A stretch of DNA of 64,000 bases from Flavobacterium caseinilyticum (GTDB lineage: Bacteria > Bacteroidota > Bacteroidia > Flavobacteriales > Flavobacteriaceae): positions 558,001 through 622,000 of the forward strand of contig NZ_SMFM01000001.1 of the NCBI RefSeq assembly GCF_004349085.1. The letters are read 5' to 3'. Below the pieces are notes generated by a model, which did no database searches, was not told where the DNA came from, and saw nothing but the letters and a program-made list of their open reading frames with translations. This document shows positions 53,254 to 63,408 of the stretch, in pieces. A program made the position numbers and the translations under genes. The stretch's first letter is position 1. Each line of letters starts with the position of its first letter.

Positions 53254-54408
53254 ATGTCAGATCAAACTCGAGATGCAATGAATACAAATCAGGCTGTAAC
53301 TGAAGTAAAACTTTCAGATCAAAAGGCAGAAGTAACAGAACCTGCAGTTCTCAAAAAACATAAGAAACACCCCAGCAACACAAAAACAACAGTAATCAAC
53401 TTGGTCATTTTTGCGATCGCGGTTGTGGGATTTTATTGGCTTGTCACCAATTATTTTCATTTAAACGACGAAAATTTCACCAACTCTGCCCAAGTAGATG
53501 AATTTATTAATCCCGTAAACACCAGAGTTCCGGGCTACATCAAAGAGATTAAATACAGAGAACATGAGGCTGTAAAAAAAGGCGACACACTGGTTGTTCT
53601 CGATGAGCGTGAACTTCTAACCCAGTTGGCACAAGCAGAAGCGGCTTATCAAAATGCGTTGGCCTCCAGAAATGTTACGTCTTCGGCGGTCAATACGGTT
53701 TCGAATAACGTTAATGTAGCCAATGCCAACATTGCGGGTGCAAAAGCAAGACTATGGAATGCGGAGCAGAATAAAAACCGATACAAAAACCTTTTGGCTT
53801 CTGAAGCTGTGACCAGACAGCAATACGATCAGGTACAAACGGAGTACGATGCGACCAAAGCAGCCTATGAAACCCTGATCAGCCAAAAAAATACGGCGAG
53901 CCTCGCCACCGGTGAAACCAGAAGTCGACTTGGTGTAAACGATGCCGAAATTAAAAGGACTGCAGCCATGCTCGAAATGGCTAAAATTAATGTTTCTTAT
54001 ACAGTGATTACCGCTCCCTATGACGGAATCATGGGTAGAAGGGTTGTTAACGAAGGGCAACTTTTGCAAGCTGGTCAGCAATTGGGCACCATTGTGCTAA
54101 ACGGTCAAAAGTGGATTACTGCTAACTTTTTGGAAAGCCAAATGTCTCGCGTGAAAGTTGGTGAAAAGTTAAATGTGACCGTAGACGCTTTGGGCGGACA
54201 AAAATTCGTAGGCGAGGTGACTGCCATCTCTGCCGCAACGGGATCAAAATATTCGAATGTTCCAGTTGATAATTCCACAGGAAACTTTGTCAAAGTACAA
54301 CAGAGAATTCCTGTACGGATTGAATTCACTCCAGAAAATAAAGAGGAAGATTTGAAACAGCTCCGTGCCGGAATGAATGTAAATGTAACTTTAAATAAAC
54401 CGGAATAA
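53254..54408 (+). CDS. HlyD/EmrA-family membrane fusion protein
   Basis: 384 residues. One membrane helix (about residues 50-66, VINLVIFAIAVVGFYWLV) anchors the protein. Then come a lipoyl half (VDEFINPVNTRVPGYIKEI), a coiled-coil hairpin (about 115-215, rich in Ala/Gln/Asn), the second lipoyl half (NVSYTVITAPYDGIMGRRVV) and a beta-barrel. It links the inner-membrane pump to the TolC-like channel. Its stop shares one base with the next start (TAATG). Confidence 0.9.
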   Translation: MSDQTRDAMNTNQAVTEVKLSDQKAEVTEPAVLKKHKKHPSNTKTTVINLVIFAIAVVGFYWLVTNYFHLNDENFTNSAQVDEFINPVNTRVPGYIKEIKYREHEAVKKGDTLVVLDERELLTQLAQAEAAYQNALASRNVTSSAVNTVSNNVNVANANIAGAKARLWNAEQNKNRYKNLLASEAVTRQQYDQVQTEYDATKAAYETLISQKNTASLATGETRSRLGVNDAEIKRTAAMLEMAKINVSYTVITAPYDGIMGRRVVNEGQLLQAGQQLGTIVLNGQKWITANFLESQMSRVKVGEKLNVTVDALGGQKFVGEVTAISAATGSKYSNVPVDNSTGNFVKVQQRIPVRIEFTPENKEEDLKQLRAGMNVNVTLNKPE

Positions 54409-55991
54409 TGGCTGAATACAATCAAGGACTATACAAGAGCTGGGTACCCAAGTCGGTGCAGCTTTTACTCATTGTGGTATTTACCTTTTTGATTTTGGCA
54501 ATCAATCCTGTAAATGCGGGAAACATTGGTATGATGGTAGGCGATTTAGGAACCATGCCAGATTACCTTATAATGGCTAATTTCGCCTCTTTTATTGGAA
54601 TGGCAACTTCAATGCCGCTGATTTTAAGGACAAAGTTGAGATTCCGCTCCAAAGAGATTATGGTACTTTCGCTTGCTGTAATAGCGTTTCTTTCTTTTGT
54701 TATTGGTACCACTAATTTTCCTGAACTCATAATTGCCAGCTCATTTTTGATGGGATTTTTCAAAATGTTGATGATGATGGAAGTCATCCTGCCGATGATG
54801 TTTATTTTAAGTCCTGACGGAAAAAGAGGAAAATTTTATGCGGTTTTTTATCCTTTTTCTATTGTTAGCGGAAATATTGCGGGATATTATCTGGCAAGAC
54901 TGGCCTACCAAACGACATGGCAATATCCGCAATTACTTACTGCTGGGCTCTGTTTGTTGATGATCATGATTACAATACTGTTCCAGCACAATCAGAGGTT
55001 TGCGCGCAAAATGCCGTTTTCTCAGATTGACTGGCTGAGCATCGTTTTTTTTGCCGCTACTTTCCTTTTTATGTCTTATTTTCTGTCTTTTGGTAAGACG
55101 CTGAACTGGTTTGACGCAAGCAATATCCGTATTTCCTTTTGGGGAACTTTGGTGAGTTTTATTCTGCTTGCTTTGCGGCAGTTGCAGTTGAAGAGGAGTT
55201 ACGTTTCCTTCAGTATTTTTAAAAAAAATAATGTACAGAGCGGTTTACTGATGTTGCTTTTTATGGGGGTTTTTCTGGGGTCAAGTTCCTTGCAGAATAC
55301 CTTTACGGTCGGAATTTTGGGATACGATATGGTGACCAATGCATCGCTGAACCTGATGATGATTCCGGGTGTGATTCTGGCAGGAGTGGTTGCCTATTTC
55401 TGGTTTAAAAATGAATGGCCCTTAAAGATGTTCATCTTCTCTGGTTTTGCGGCGTTTTTTCTAAATTCCGTGATGATGTATTTCATTATGGTTCCTGAAA
55501 TCAATTACGAGAGTTGGCTGCTGCCCATGTTTCTGAAAGGTTATGGATTAAGTGCAATATATATTGCGGTTTGGTTTTATATCCTCGACAAACTTGAAAT
55601 GGTACAAATGCTTCAGGCGATAGGACTTATTCTGGTGTTCCGGAGTTTTGTGGTCACTGCCGTGTTTTCGTCCTTTTTTTCTTGGTTGCAGTATCAGTTC
55701 CAGTGGGAAAGTGTAAATAATTTCGCAATATATCTGGACGGAAATTTAATGTCAACCCAAGCTGCATTATCCGGCTACAAAAGCTTACAGCTCAACGCCA
55801 TTTTAGCCGCCAACAAAAAAATATATGGTCTTATTTGTATCGCATCCATCGGGATGATGATTTATGTGCTACAGCATCACTTCGGGAAAGTAAGGTTTTC
55901 AACTTTGAGATGGAAAGAAGTCAGGTTTACCGCTGCGACAAGAAAGAGAAAAGCCAGCGAAGCAAAAATACTACGTGAAAGAGTGGAATAA
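54408..55991 (+). CDS. EmrB-like major facilitator efflux pump
   Basis: 527 residues with about 14 hydrophobic spans, the count of DHA2/EmrB-type transporters, and a basic C-terminal tail (TAATRKRKASEAKILRERVE). Its partners, an EmrA-type adaptor and a TolC-type channel encoded just upstream, indicate a tripartite pump expelling drugs or other toxic compounds across both membranes. The substrate is not evident. The block looks somewhat richer in GC than its neighbours. Confidence 0.85.
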   Translation: MAEYNQGLYKSWVPKSVQLLLIVVFTFLILAINPVNAGNIGMMVGDLGTMPDYLIMANFASFIGMATSMPLILRTKLRFRSKEIMVLSLAVIAFLSFVIGTTNFPELIIASSFLMGFFKMLMMMEVILPMMFILSPDGKRGKFYAVFYPFSIVSGNIAGYYLARLAYQTTWQYPQLLTAGLCLLMIMITILFQHNQRFARKMPFSQIDWLSIVFFAATFLFMSYFLSFGKTLNWFDASNIRISFWGTLVSFILLALRQLQLKRSYVSFSIFKKNNVQSGLLMLLFMGVFLGSSSLQNTFTVGILGYDMVTNASLNLMMIPGVILAGVVAYFWFKNEWPLKMFIFSGFAAFFLNSVMMYFIMVPEINYESWLLPMFLKGYGLSAIYIAVWFYILDKLEMVQMLQAIGLILVFRSFVVTAVFSSFFSWLQYQFQWESVNNFAIYLDGNLMSTQAALSGYKSLQLNAILAANKKIYGLICIASIGMMIYVLQHHFGKVRFSTLRWKEVRFTAATRKRKASEAKILRERVE

Positions 55992-56149
55992 ATAGAAGAT
56001 GCTGCAGGAGCACCATTTTAATAGTGAAGCAAAATTAACTTCAAGTATTGCTGAATCTATTCTGATAATTGTTTTTCTTTTATTTCACTTCTCCTTGAGC
56101 TTTCCAGAAGGATTGTATTGATTAATCCTTCAAATATTTTTTTTGAATA

Positions 56150-56184
56150 CAGTAAAGCCTCTCGTTTTTTGAGAGGCTTTACTG
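56150..56184. terminator. Bidirectional terminator
   Basis: CAGTAAAGCCTCTC and its exact complement (14 bp) around a 7-base T-rich loop, between the convergent pump and stress-protein genes. Confidence 0.85.
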
Positions 56185-56216
56185 TGGAAATATATTAAAT
56201 TTTATCTCTTGAAAGA

Positions 56217-57041
56217 TTAAATCTTAAAAGTGATAATTGGTTTTGTGGTGTGGTTTACCAAGTCCTCGCTGATGCTACCGTTAAAAAAATGAGATAATCC
56301 AGTCCTGCCATGAGTGCTCATTCCGATTAAATCAGCATCAATTGTTTTTGAAAAATTAGTGATTCCGTTTTCAATATTGGCATCATTAAAGATGTGTAAA
56401 GAGTAATTTTTTATATCATATTTTTCAACAAATTCTTTCATTGTTTTTTCGGCATTTATGGTAGTTTTAAAGCTGTTAGGAGTACAGATCATAACTAAAA
56501 ATAAATTTGCATCAAAAATTTCAGCAAATTCAACCATTTTTTTGAACGGTTTTTTTATTTCTTTTGAAAAATCAGAAGCAAAAACAAAGTTCTTGAATTT
56601 TAATTCACCCACATCTTTTTTTATCACTAAAACCGGTACATCGGAGAGTCGAACCACTTTTTCGGTATTAGAACCTATGAGTATTTCTTCAATGCCGGAA
56701 GTTCCGTGAGATCCCATAACGATTAAGTCGATTTTGTTTTTTTTATTAAATGATAAAACTCCATTAAAGGCTTTTTCAAATTGCACCGATGCACTAACAG
56801 AAATTCCATCCAGATACGGTTGATTTTGGATTTTCTGGAGTGTTTCATTCGCTTTTTTAATGAATAACATCACTTCCGGGATACTCCCTCCGCCTGTTAC
56901 TGCATCGCTCATTTGGCTGGGCAGTTCTAATAGATGTAGTAAAAATATCTCACCGTTATTTTTTTTTGCTATGATGGCCGCGGCTTTTAAAGCGTGTTCA
57001 GCATGTTCGGAGAAATCGGTTGGAACTAAAATTCTTTTCAT
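56217..57041 (-). CDS. Tandem universal stress protein (UspA family)
   Basis: 274 residues made of two Usp domains (1-140 and 145-274). Each starts with the usual beta-strand (RILVPTDFSEHAEHALKAAA; KNFVFASDFSKEIKKPFKKM) and ends with an ATP-binding-type loop (GSHGTSGIEEILIGSNTEKV and STHGRTGLSHFFNGSISEDL). Cytoplasmic, usually induced in stress or starvation. Single gene, divergent from the rimP operon. Confidence 0.9.
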   Translation of the reverse strand: MKRILVPTDFSEHAEHALKAAAIIAKKNNGEIFLLHLLELPSQMSDAVTGGGSIPEVMLFIKKANETLQKIQNQPYLDGISVSASVQFEKAFNGVLSFNKKNKIDLIVMGSHGTSGIEEILIGSNTEKVVRLSDVPVLVIKKDVGELKFKNFVFASDFSKEIKKPFKKMVEFAEIFDANLFLVMICTPNSFKTTINAEKTMKEFVEKYDIKNYSLHIFNDANIENGITNFSKTIDADLIGMSTHGRTGLSHFFNGSISEDLVNHTTKPIITFKI

Positions 57042-57147
57042 TATTAGAATGTGTTAAATTATGGTAAAATTGGTTATTAATAGATACCTTTAAAGGTAAG
57101 AAATTATTTTACAGCAATCGATTATTTTAATTTATAAAAAAAAACAC

Positions 57148-57155
57148 TATATTTG
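57148..57155 (+). promoter_or_regulatory. rimP-nusA-infB promoter -7 box
   Basis: TATATTTG, a full match to TAnnTTTG, 63 bases before the rimP start; there is no clear TTG 19 bases upstream. The transcript would start near 57161. Confidence 0.6.
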
Positions 57156-57183
57156 CACCGTTATTTATTAAAATCTAGATAAT

Positions 57184-57204
57184 GAGGGGACTAAATGTCC
57201 CCTC
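57184..57204 (+). promoter_or_regulatory. Leader hairpin upstream of rimP
   Basis: GAGGGGAC-TAAAT-GTCCCCTC, a perfect 8-bp stem followed by TTTTT, ending 13 bases before the rimP ATG. It looks like an attenuator or a ribosome-blocking leader for the operon, which makes ribosome-assembly and transcription factors and is often autoregulated by NusA. Confidence 0.55.
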
Positions 57205-57217
57205 TTTTTATAAAAAT

Positions 57218-57682
57218 ATGACATTTAAAGAAAAAGTAAATACTTTGTTGGCAGAATGCCTTTTAGAAAAGCCTTCAATTTTTTTGATAGACCTTGTAGT
57301 CACTGATGCTTTCAAGGTTATTGTAACTTTAGACGGAGATAATGGAGTAGCGCTTCAGGACTGCATCGATGTGAGTCGTTTTATAGATAATGAACTGGAT
57401 CGCGAGGAACAGGATTACTCATTAGAAGTCGCTTCGGTTGGTGTTGGGTCACCATTAAAATTAAAAAGACAATACAAGAAAAATATAGGGCGCACATTGA
57501 TTGTGAAGACCGGGACAGAAATAATTGAAGCAGAATTAGTGGATGCTAATGATGATTTTGTAATTTTGTCGTGGAAAGCAAGAGAGCCTAAAAAGTTAGG
57601 AAAAGGAAAAGAGACCGTTCAAAAAGAACTGCAACTGCCTTACGAAGATATAAAAGAAGCAATCGTTACAGTAACATTTTAA
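57218..57682 (+). CDS. rimP: Ribosome maturation factor RimP
   Basis: 154 residues from the ATG at 57218 (MTFKEKVN...), which avoids translating the leader hairpin; a frame from 57182 would include it. The family stretches [20 protein letters not shown], then [15 protein letters not shown] and the SH3-like end ([19 protein letters not shown]) identify RimP, needed for 30S maturation. First gene of rimP-nusA-infB, 13 bases before nusA. Confidence 0.95.
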   Translation: MTFKEKVNTLLAECLLEKPSIFLIDLVVTDAFKVIVTLDGDNGVALQDCIDVSRFIDNELDREEQDYSLEVASVGVGSPLKLKRQYKKNIGRTLIVKTGTEIIEAELVDANDDFVILSWKAREPKKLGKGKETVQKELQLPYEDIKEAIVTVTF

Positions 57683-57695
57683 TTAAAGAATTCGC

Positions 57696-58949
57696 ATGGA
57701 AAATTTAGCATTGATCGATTCATTCTCAGAGTTTAAAGATGATAAACTTATTGATCGTGTAACGCTTATGGCAATTTTAGAAGATGTATTTAGAAATGCA
57801 TTGAAGAAAAAATACGGTTCAGATGATAATTTCGATATTATTATAAATCCTGATAAGGGAGATATGGAAATTTGGAGAAGAAGAGTAATCGTTGCTGACG
57901 AGGATTTAGATTTTGAAAACGAAGAGATTACTTTAACAGAAGCAAGAAAAATTGAAGCCGATTTTGAAATTGGCGAAGAAGTTTCTGAAGAAGTGAAATT
58001 AATTGATTTAGGAAGAAGAGCTATTTTAGCTTTACGCCAAAATTTAATTTCTAAAATTCATGAACACGATAATACGAATCTATACAAGCAATTTAAAGAT
58101 TTAATTGGAGATATTTACACCGCTGAAGTACATCACGTACGTCCAAGAGTTGTAATTTTAGTTGATGATGAAGGGAATGAAATTATTTTGCCAAAAGAAA
58201 AACAAATACCTTCTGATTTTTTCCGAAAAGGAGATAATGTCAGAGGAATAATTGAAAGCGTTGAATTAAAAGGAAATAAACCTCAAATTATTATGTCTAG
58301 AACTTCAGAAAAGTTTTTAGAAAAATTATTTGAACAAGAGATCCCGGAGGTATTTGACGGACTAATTATGGTTAAAAAAGTGGTAAGAATTCCAGGTGAA
58401 AAAGCAAAAGTAGCCGTAGATTCTTATGACGACAGGATTGATCCGGTAGGCGCCTGTGTAGGTATGAAAGGTTCTCGTATTCACGGAATTGTTCGTGAAT
58501 TAGGAAATGAAAATATAGATGTTATCAATTACACAAGTAACATCCAATTATTTATCACAAGAGCATTGAGTCCTGCTAAAGTTTCATCGATTAAAATCAA
58601 TGAGGATACAAAAAGAGCAGAAGTTTTCTTGAAGCTTGAAGAAGTTTCGAAAGCAATTGGTCGTGGAGGACACAACATAAAATTAGCGGGATTATTGACT
58701 GGTTATGAGCTAGACGTTATTCGTGAAGGTGATGTTGCTGGCGCTACAGCTGATGAAGATGATGTTGAACTAACTGAGTTTTCAGATGAAATTGAAAGCT
58801 GGGTTATTGAAGAATTTGCGAAAATTGGCTTGGATACCGCAAAAAGTATCTTAAAACAAGAAGTTGCAGATTTAGTAAGAAGAACAGACCTGGAAGAGGA
58901 AACGATTCTGGATGTAATGAGAATATTGAAAGAGGAATTTGACAGTTAG
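57696..58949 (+). CDS. nusA: Transcription termination/antitermination factor NusA
   Basis: 417 residues: the N-terminal RNA-polymerase-binding domain (1-125), the S1 domain (about 130-200), and two KH domains (IDPVGACVGMKGSRIHGIVR near 250 and GRGGHNIKLAGLLTGYELD near 325). There is no acidic repeat extension beyond about 410, as usual outside Proteobacteria. It controls pausing, termination and rRNA antitermination. Confidence 0.97.
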   Translation: MENLALIDSFSEFKDDKLIDRVTLMAILEDVFRNALKKKYGSDDNFDIIINPDKGDMEIWRRRVIVADEDLDFENEEITLTEARKIEADFEIGEEVSEEVKLIDLGRRAILALRQNLISKIHEHDNTNLYKQFKDLIGDIYTAEVHHVRPRVVILVDDEGNEIILPKEKQIPSDFFRKGDNVRGIIESVELKGNKPQIIMSRTSEKFLEKLFEQEIPEVFDGLIMVKKVVRIPGEKAKVAVDSYDDRIDPVGACVGMKGSRIHGIVRELGNENIDVINYTSNIQLFITRALSPAKVSSIKINEDTKRAEVFLKLEEVSKAIGRGGHNIKLAGLLTGYELDVIREGDVAGATADEDDVELTEFSDEIESWVIEEFAKIGLDTAKSILKQEVADLVRRTDLEEETILDVMRILKEEFDS

Positions 58950-59061
58950 TCACTATTTCTTCAACGATAAACATGCCACTTTACAATTAATTCTTGCTCG
59001 GTAGGTATCGAGTTGGGAGTAAAGTGAGGAATAACAAAAAAGGTAATAATAAAAAGGTTGT

Positions 59062-61956
59062 ATGTCTGAAGAGAGAATTATTAGAATAAACAAAGTTTTA
59101 AGGGAATTGAATATTTCTTTGGAAAGAGCTGTGGATTATCTGAAAGATAAAGGGATTGCTATTGAGGCAAATCCAAACACAAAAATTTCTAATGAGGTGT
59201 ACAATGTCTTGTGCGGTCAGTTTGCAGGTGACAAAGGGAATAAAGAAGCTTCTAAAGAAGTAGGAGAAGAGAAGAGAAAAGAAAAAGAAGCTTTACGTTT
59301 AGAACGAGAGAAAGAAATCGAAGACAAACGTAGGTTGGAAGAAGAGCGTCTTAAGCAGCAAGAAGTTATAAAAGCGAGAGCGGTTATAGCAGGACCTGTT
59401 CAAGTAGGTAAAATTGATCTGAATCCTAAGAAGCCTTCAATAGTTCCTCCTGTAAAAGCTGTTGAAAAAGTAGAAACTCCAGTTGCTAAAGTACCAGAAG
59501 TAAAAGTTGTTCAAAAAGAAGTTTCAGCAGAAAAACCGTCAACAGAAAAACCTTTGCAAGAAAAAGTTGTTTCAGACAAAAAAGAGGTGAAACCTGTAGT
59601 TGGGATTAAAGAAGTTAAACCAGAGGCTGTTAAAGAAGTCGCTGTTGAACCTAAAGTGGTTGCAAAAACCGAAGAAGTTAAATCAGAGGAGTCTGTTGAT
59701 GAAACCATCACCACGCAGTATCAAAAACTATCGGGAACTACTTTAACGGGTCAAATAATTGATTTATCTCAATTCAACAAACCGAAGAAGAAAAAAGAAG
59801 AGCCAAAAATCACTCCGAATAAACCGGGTGCTCCAGGTTCAGCTGCATCCAATGCAAATAAAAATAAGCGTAAAAGAATTGTTCCTAAACCAGGTGCTCC
59901 TAGACCGCCTGCAACACCTGGAGTTCCAGGTGCGCCAAATCCTAACAAGATTACACCTAATGTAGGTGGCGGAGGATTCAATGCTAACAGAAGTTCAAGA
60001 CCTGGATTTGTAAAAGGAAACAGACCTGCAATTGTCGCAAAAGTTGAGCCTACAGAAGAAGAAGTTAAAAATCAAATTAGAGAGACTTTAGAGAAACTAC
60101 AAGGAAAAGGTGGTAAATCTAAGGCAGCTAAATATAGAAGAGATAAAAGAGATACGCACCGTCAGAAATCTGATGATGAGCAAAGAGCTATTGACGAAGG
60201 AAGTAAAACTATTAAGGTTACTGAATTCGTAACAGTTGGGGAAATTGCTATCATGATGGATGTGCCAATTACTAAAGTTATTGGTACGTGTATGTCACTT
60301 GGAATCATGGTTACCATGAACCAACGCCTTGATGCAGAAACATTGACTATCGTTGCTGATGAATTTGGCTATGAAGTTGAATTTATTACTGTTGATATCG
60401 AGGAAGCAATTCAGGTTGTTGAAGACAGAGAAGAAGATTTAGTTTTCAGAGCGCCAATTGTAACGGTAATGGGTCACGTCGATCATGGTAAAACATCGTT
60501 ACTGGATTACATTCGTAAAGAAAACGTAATTGCAGGTGAGTCTGGAGGAATTACGCAACATATTGGTGCCTACGGAGTAACTTTGGATAACGGACAAAAA
60601 ATTGCATTCTTAGATACACCGGGTCACGAAGCGTTTACTGCGATGCGTGCGCGTGGTGCTCAGGTGACAGATATTGCTATTATTGTGATTGCTGCGGATG
60701 ATGATATCATGCCACAAACTAAAGAAGCAATTAGCCATGCTCAAGCAGCTGGAGTTCCTATTATATTTGCTATCAATAAAATTGACAAGCCAAATGCTAA
60801 TCCTGAGAAAGTAAAAGAAAGATTAGCAGGTATGAATTTACTTGTTGAAGATTGGGGTGGAAAAATTCAATCACATGATATTTCTGCTAAAGTAGGTACA
60901 GGTGTAAAAGAATTATTAGAAAAAGTATTATTAGAAGCAGAACTATTAGATTTGAAGGCAAATCCAAATAAAGCGGCTTCTGGAACTGTTGTTGAAGCTT
61001 TCCTTGATAAAGGAAAAGGATATGTTTCTACGATATTAGTTCAAAACGGAACTTTGAGAATTGGAGATTATATGTTGGCGGGTAAGCATCATGGTAAAAT
61101 TAAAGCCATGCATGATGAAAGAGGGAACATTGTAACTGTTGCGGGTCCTTCGACTCCGGTTTCAGTTCTTGGTCTTGATGGAGCAGCAACTGCGGGTGAT
61201 AAGTTTAATATTTTCGAAGACGAAAAAGAAGCGAAACAAATTGCTTCAAAACGTTCTCAATTGATGCGTGAGCAGTCAGTTCGTACTCAACGTCATATTA
61301 CATTGGATGAAATTGGACGTAGAATTGCATTGGGTCAATTTAAAGAATTGAACATTATCCTTAAAGGAGATGTGGATGGTTCTGTTGAAGCATTGTCTGA
61401 TTCGTTCTCTAAATTATCTACTGAAGAAATTCAAATCAATATTATCCATAAAGGTGTTGGGGCAATTACTGAAACTGATGTAATGTTGGCTTCTGCTTCA
61501 GATGCGATTATTATAGGATTTAATGTTCGTCCTGCTGGAAATGCGAGACAACTGGCAGACAAAGAGGAAATCGATATCCGTTATTACTCGATCATTTACG
61601 CTGCTATCGATGACTTGAAAGATGCGATGGAAGGAATGTTAGCTCCGGAAATGAAAGAAGAAATTCTGGGTACGGCTGAGATCAGAGAGATATTCAAAAT
61701 CTCTAAAGTGGGTTCAATTGCAGGTTGTATGGTAATGGATGGTAAAATTTCCAAAAATGCCAAAATGAGAATCATTAGAGAAGGAGTTGTGGTTTTTACA
61801 GGAGAATTGTTAGCGTTGAAACGTTTCAAAGACGATGTAAAAGAAGTAGCTAAAGGATACGATTGTGGAATTCAAGTAAAAGGATACAACGACATTGAAG
61901 AAAGAGATGTTATTGAATCTTACCATGAAGTAGCAATCAAAAAGAAATTGAAATAA
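59062..61956 (+). CDS. infB: Translation initiation factor IF-2
   Basis: 964 residues. A long, low-complexity N-terminal part rich in Lys, Glu, Val and Pro (about 60-330, with many KPEV/KEV-type repeats and a Pro/Gly segment [18 protein letters not shown]) precedes the GTPase core. The core has G1 [10 protein letters not shown]3 DTPGHEAF and G4 NKIDKPNAN, followed by domains that bind initiator tRNA. A 112-base gap separates it from nusA. Its 3' end and terminator appear again, in decayed form, at 63302-63385. Confidence 0.97.
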   Translation: MSEERIIRINKVLRELNISLERAVDYLKDKGIAIEANPNTKISNEVYNVLCGQFAGDKGNKEASKEVGEEKRKEKEALRLEREKEIEDKRRLEEERLKQQEVIKARAVIAGPVQVGKIDLNPKKPSIVPPVKAVEKVETPVAKVPEVKVVQKEVSAEKPSTEKPLQEKVVSDKKEVKPVVGIKEVKPEAVKEVAVEPKVVAKTEEVKSEESVDETITTQYQKLSGTTLTGQIIDLSQFNKPKKKKEEPKITPNKPGAPGSAASNANKNKRKRIVPKPGAPRPPATPGVPGAPNPNKITPNVGGGGFNANRSSRPGFVKGNRPAIVAKVEPTEEEVKNQIRETLEKLQGKGGKSKAAKYRRDKRDTHRQKSDDEQRAIDEGSKTIKVTEFVTVGEIAIMMDVPITKVIGTCMSLGIMVTMNQRLDAETLTIVADEFGYEVEFITVDIEEAIQVVEDREEDLVFRAPIVTVMGHVDHGKTSLLDYIRKENVIAGESGGITQHIGAYGVTLDNGQKIAFLDTPGHEAFTAMRARGAQVTDIAIIVIAADDDIMPQTKEAISHAQAAGVPIIFAINKIDKPNANPEKVKERLAGMNLLVEDWGGKIQSHDISAKVGTGVKELLEKVLLEAELLDLKANPNKAASGTVVEAFLDKGKGYVSTILVQNGTLRIGDYMLAGKHHGKIKAMHDERGNIVTVAGPSTPVSVLGLDGAATAGDKFNIFEDEKEAKQIASKRSQLMREQSVRTQRHITLDEIGRRIALGQFKELNIILKGDVDGSVEALSDSFSKLSTEEIQINIIHKGVGAITETDVMLASASDAIIIGFNVRPAGNARQLADKEEIDIRYYSIIYAAIDDLKDAMEGMLAPEMKEEILGTAEIREIFKISKVGSIAGCMVMDGKISKNAKMRIIREGVVVFTGELLALKRFKDDVKEVAKGYDCGIQVKGYNDIEERDVIESYHEVAIKKKLK

Positions 61957-62010
61957 AATTTCAATATTTTAAAACTAAAATCCCGAGCAATCGGGATTTT
62001 TTTTTGCTTA
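61929..62010 (+). repeat. infB tail and terminator, first (intact) copy of a direct repeat
   Basis: Covers the last codons of infB, the 3' UTR (AAATTTCAATATTTTAAAA) and the hairpin. The same order of sequences recurs at 63302-63385. Confidence 0.65.
61977..62005 (+). terminator. Terminator after infB
   Basis: AAAATCCCGA-GCAA-TCGGGATTTT followed by a run of T: a strong hairpin with T tail, 20 bases past the infB stop. Confidence 0.9.
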
Positions 62011-62222
62011 CATATTTTTTAAGACTCGTTCTTTTTTTTGGCTAATTTTTATTTCAGTTTTTTGCTTTTATCATTAATGTCCAATCAGAAAAGTGTCAAA
62101 GGCAGCTGTGATATTTAGTGTTTGTTATTTGCCGTTACCTAACAAGAATCCATGAGTTACAACGTTATTACTGTGTTCAACAATTCAGATTTTTTTTTGT
62201 ACTGCGCTTTAAAATCTATTTT

Positions 62223-62930
62223 TCAGTATATGATTTTTACATTAGGTGTATCATAATCAAATGGATTAATGCTTTTAGGATAAACAAATAACGTGTCAGA
62301 ATAGACTATGTAGTAGTATTGGGCATTCTCAGACCAGGGTAATACTTCTATCCAATTCGCTGAATTATCTCTTTGTATATAAACTTTAAAGAAACTGTCA
62401 GAAGGTACATGACTATAAAAATTATTAATTTCAACATGTAGTTTATCCCAGCCGTTCCAGTCGTCCCAGATCAAATCATTGAAAATTTTCTCCTTTGTGT
62501 TTGCGGACATTTCACCAACAGTGACCGTGACTCTGTCTTTGCCGGTTAAGCCCATATTGTTAGTAACTGTTAATTCAAATTCGTACACCCCTTTTTCCAG
62601 TTTACTCACCTTTGTTTTAAGTGAATCAGGACTTTCCAACTTACAGGTTGAAGAGCCGGATATTTTTTCCCATGCTACTTTATTGTTAGTTATAGTATTA
62701 TTAGAAGCGTTGAAGTAATAATAGCCGCCTTCTAACCAACAATAATCATGAGGTAATATTACTTGAATGTCATAGCCAGCAGATGCATTTGGTGCTGGGT
62801 ATGATGGTTCTGTTACAGTGGGAGGTTTACTAGTAGAAGAGCCTGTAGCAAGAGTGTCTTCTGTGCAGCCGCTGTTAATGAGCATTGCTGCACTAAAAAT
62901 AAAAAGCCCGTAAAAATTAGTATTTCTCAT
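62223..62930 (-). CDS. PKD-domain lipoprotein of unknown function
   Basis: 235 residues. The signal peptide ends in a lipobox (INSGC, Cys near residue 22), so it is lipid-anchored. A PKD-like beta-sandwich (about 50-140: YPAPNASAGYDIQVILPHDY, then AWEKISGSSTCKLESPDSLK and GVYEFELTVTNNMGLTGKDR) is followed by a C-terminal region of about 90 residues with no recognised fold. Likely surface-exposed and binding glycans or proteins. It lies alone and in reverse orientation between the two copies of the infB tail. Confidence 0.75.
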   Translation of the reverse strand: MRNTNFYGLFIFSAAMLINSGCTEDTLATGSSTSKPPTVTEPSYPAPNASAGYDIQVILPHDYCWLEGGYYYFNASNNTITNNKVAWEKISGSSTCKLESPDSLKTKVSKLEKGVYEFELTVTNNMGLTGKDRVTVTVGEMSANTKEKIFNDLIWDDWNGWDKLHVEINNFYSHVPSDSFFKVYIQRDNSANWIEVLPWSENAQYYYIVYSDTLFVYPKSINPFDYDTPNVKIIY

Positions 62931-63408
62931 GATAATATGATTTAGATTTGTGATTACAGTTCTAATTTCTATTAAATGTAGGTTACCAAAGTTGGGGTTT
63001 TCGATACTGATTTATTTCATTTAGCTCAAATGTTAGGTTTTTTATTTGCTGATCTTATAAGCATGTTAATTTTTTTAAATAGCTATAAATTTAGCAATTA
63101 TAATAAAAATATAATACATTAAATTTACGGAATATTTATTGGAGCAATCTTAAAAGTAAATTAAATTCCCTACTACGGTCCCAAAATAGAAGAGTCCCAG
63201 CAAACAGCCTGTAACACTTTAAATCACTGTTTTTTTTAAAACTACTCATTTTTTAGGACTATTACTTCTATATGTTTTCATTTATTGTTTTATATAAACA
63301 TGAGGAAGTGGTTCAAAAGATATTGAGATAAAATTTCAATATTTTAAAATTAAAATAATGAACAATCAGGATTTTTTTTATTTTTATAGCTTACTAAAAA
63401 ATGGAACT
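62931..63408. other. Intergenic stretch with a decayed copy of the infB tail
   Basis: AT-rich and without a gene on either strand as far as I can see. Its last part (63302-63385) is the degenerate direct repeat of the infB 3' end; the rest shows nothing I can name. Confidence 0.5.
63302..63385 (+). repeat. Decayed second copy of the infB tail and terminator
   Basis: GAGATAAAATTTCAATATTT matches the infB 3' end at 61950-61969 with one difference, and the flanking positions align with about 85 to 90 percent identity over some 65 bases. The hairpin is lost (AATGAACAATCAGGATTTTT in place of the paired form). Confidence 0.65.

Noticed and set aside
59500..60000. Repeats in the first third of infB as a separate feature
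   Set aside because: Low-complexity Lys/Glu/Val/Pro coding sequence normal for IF-2 N-terminal regions.
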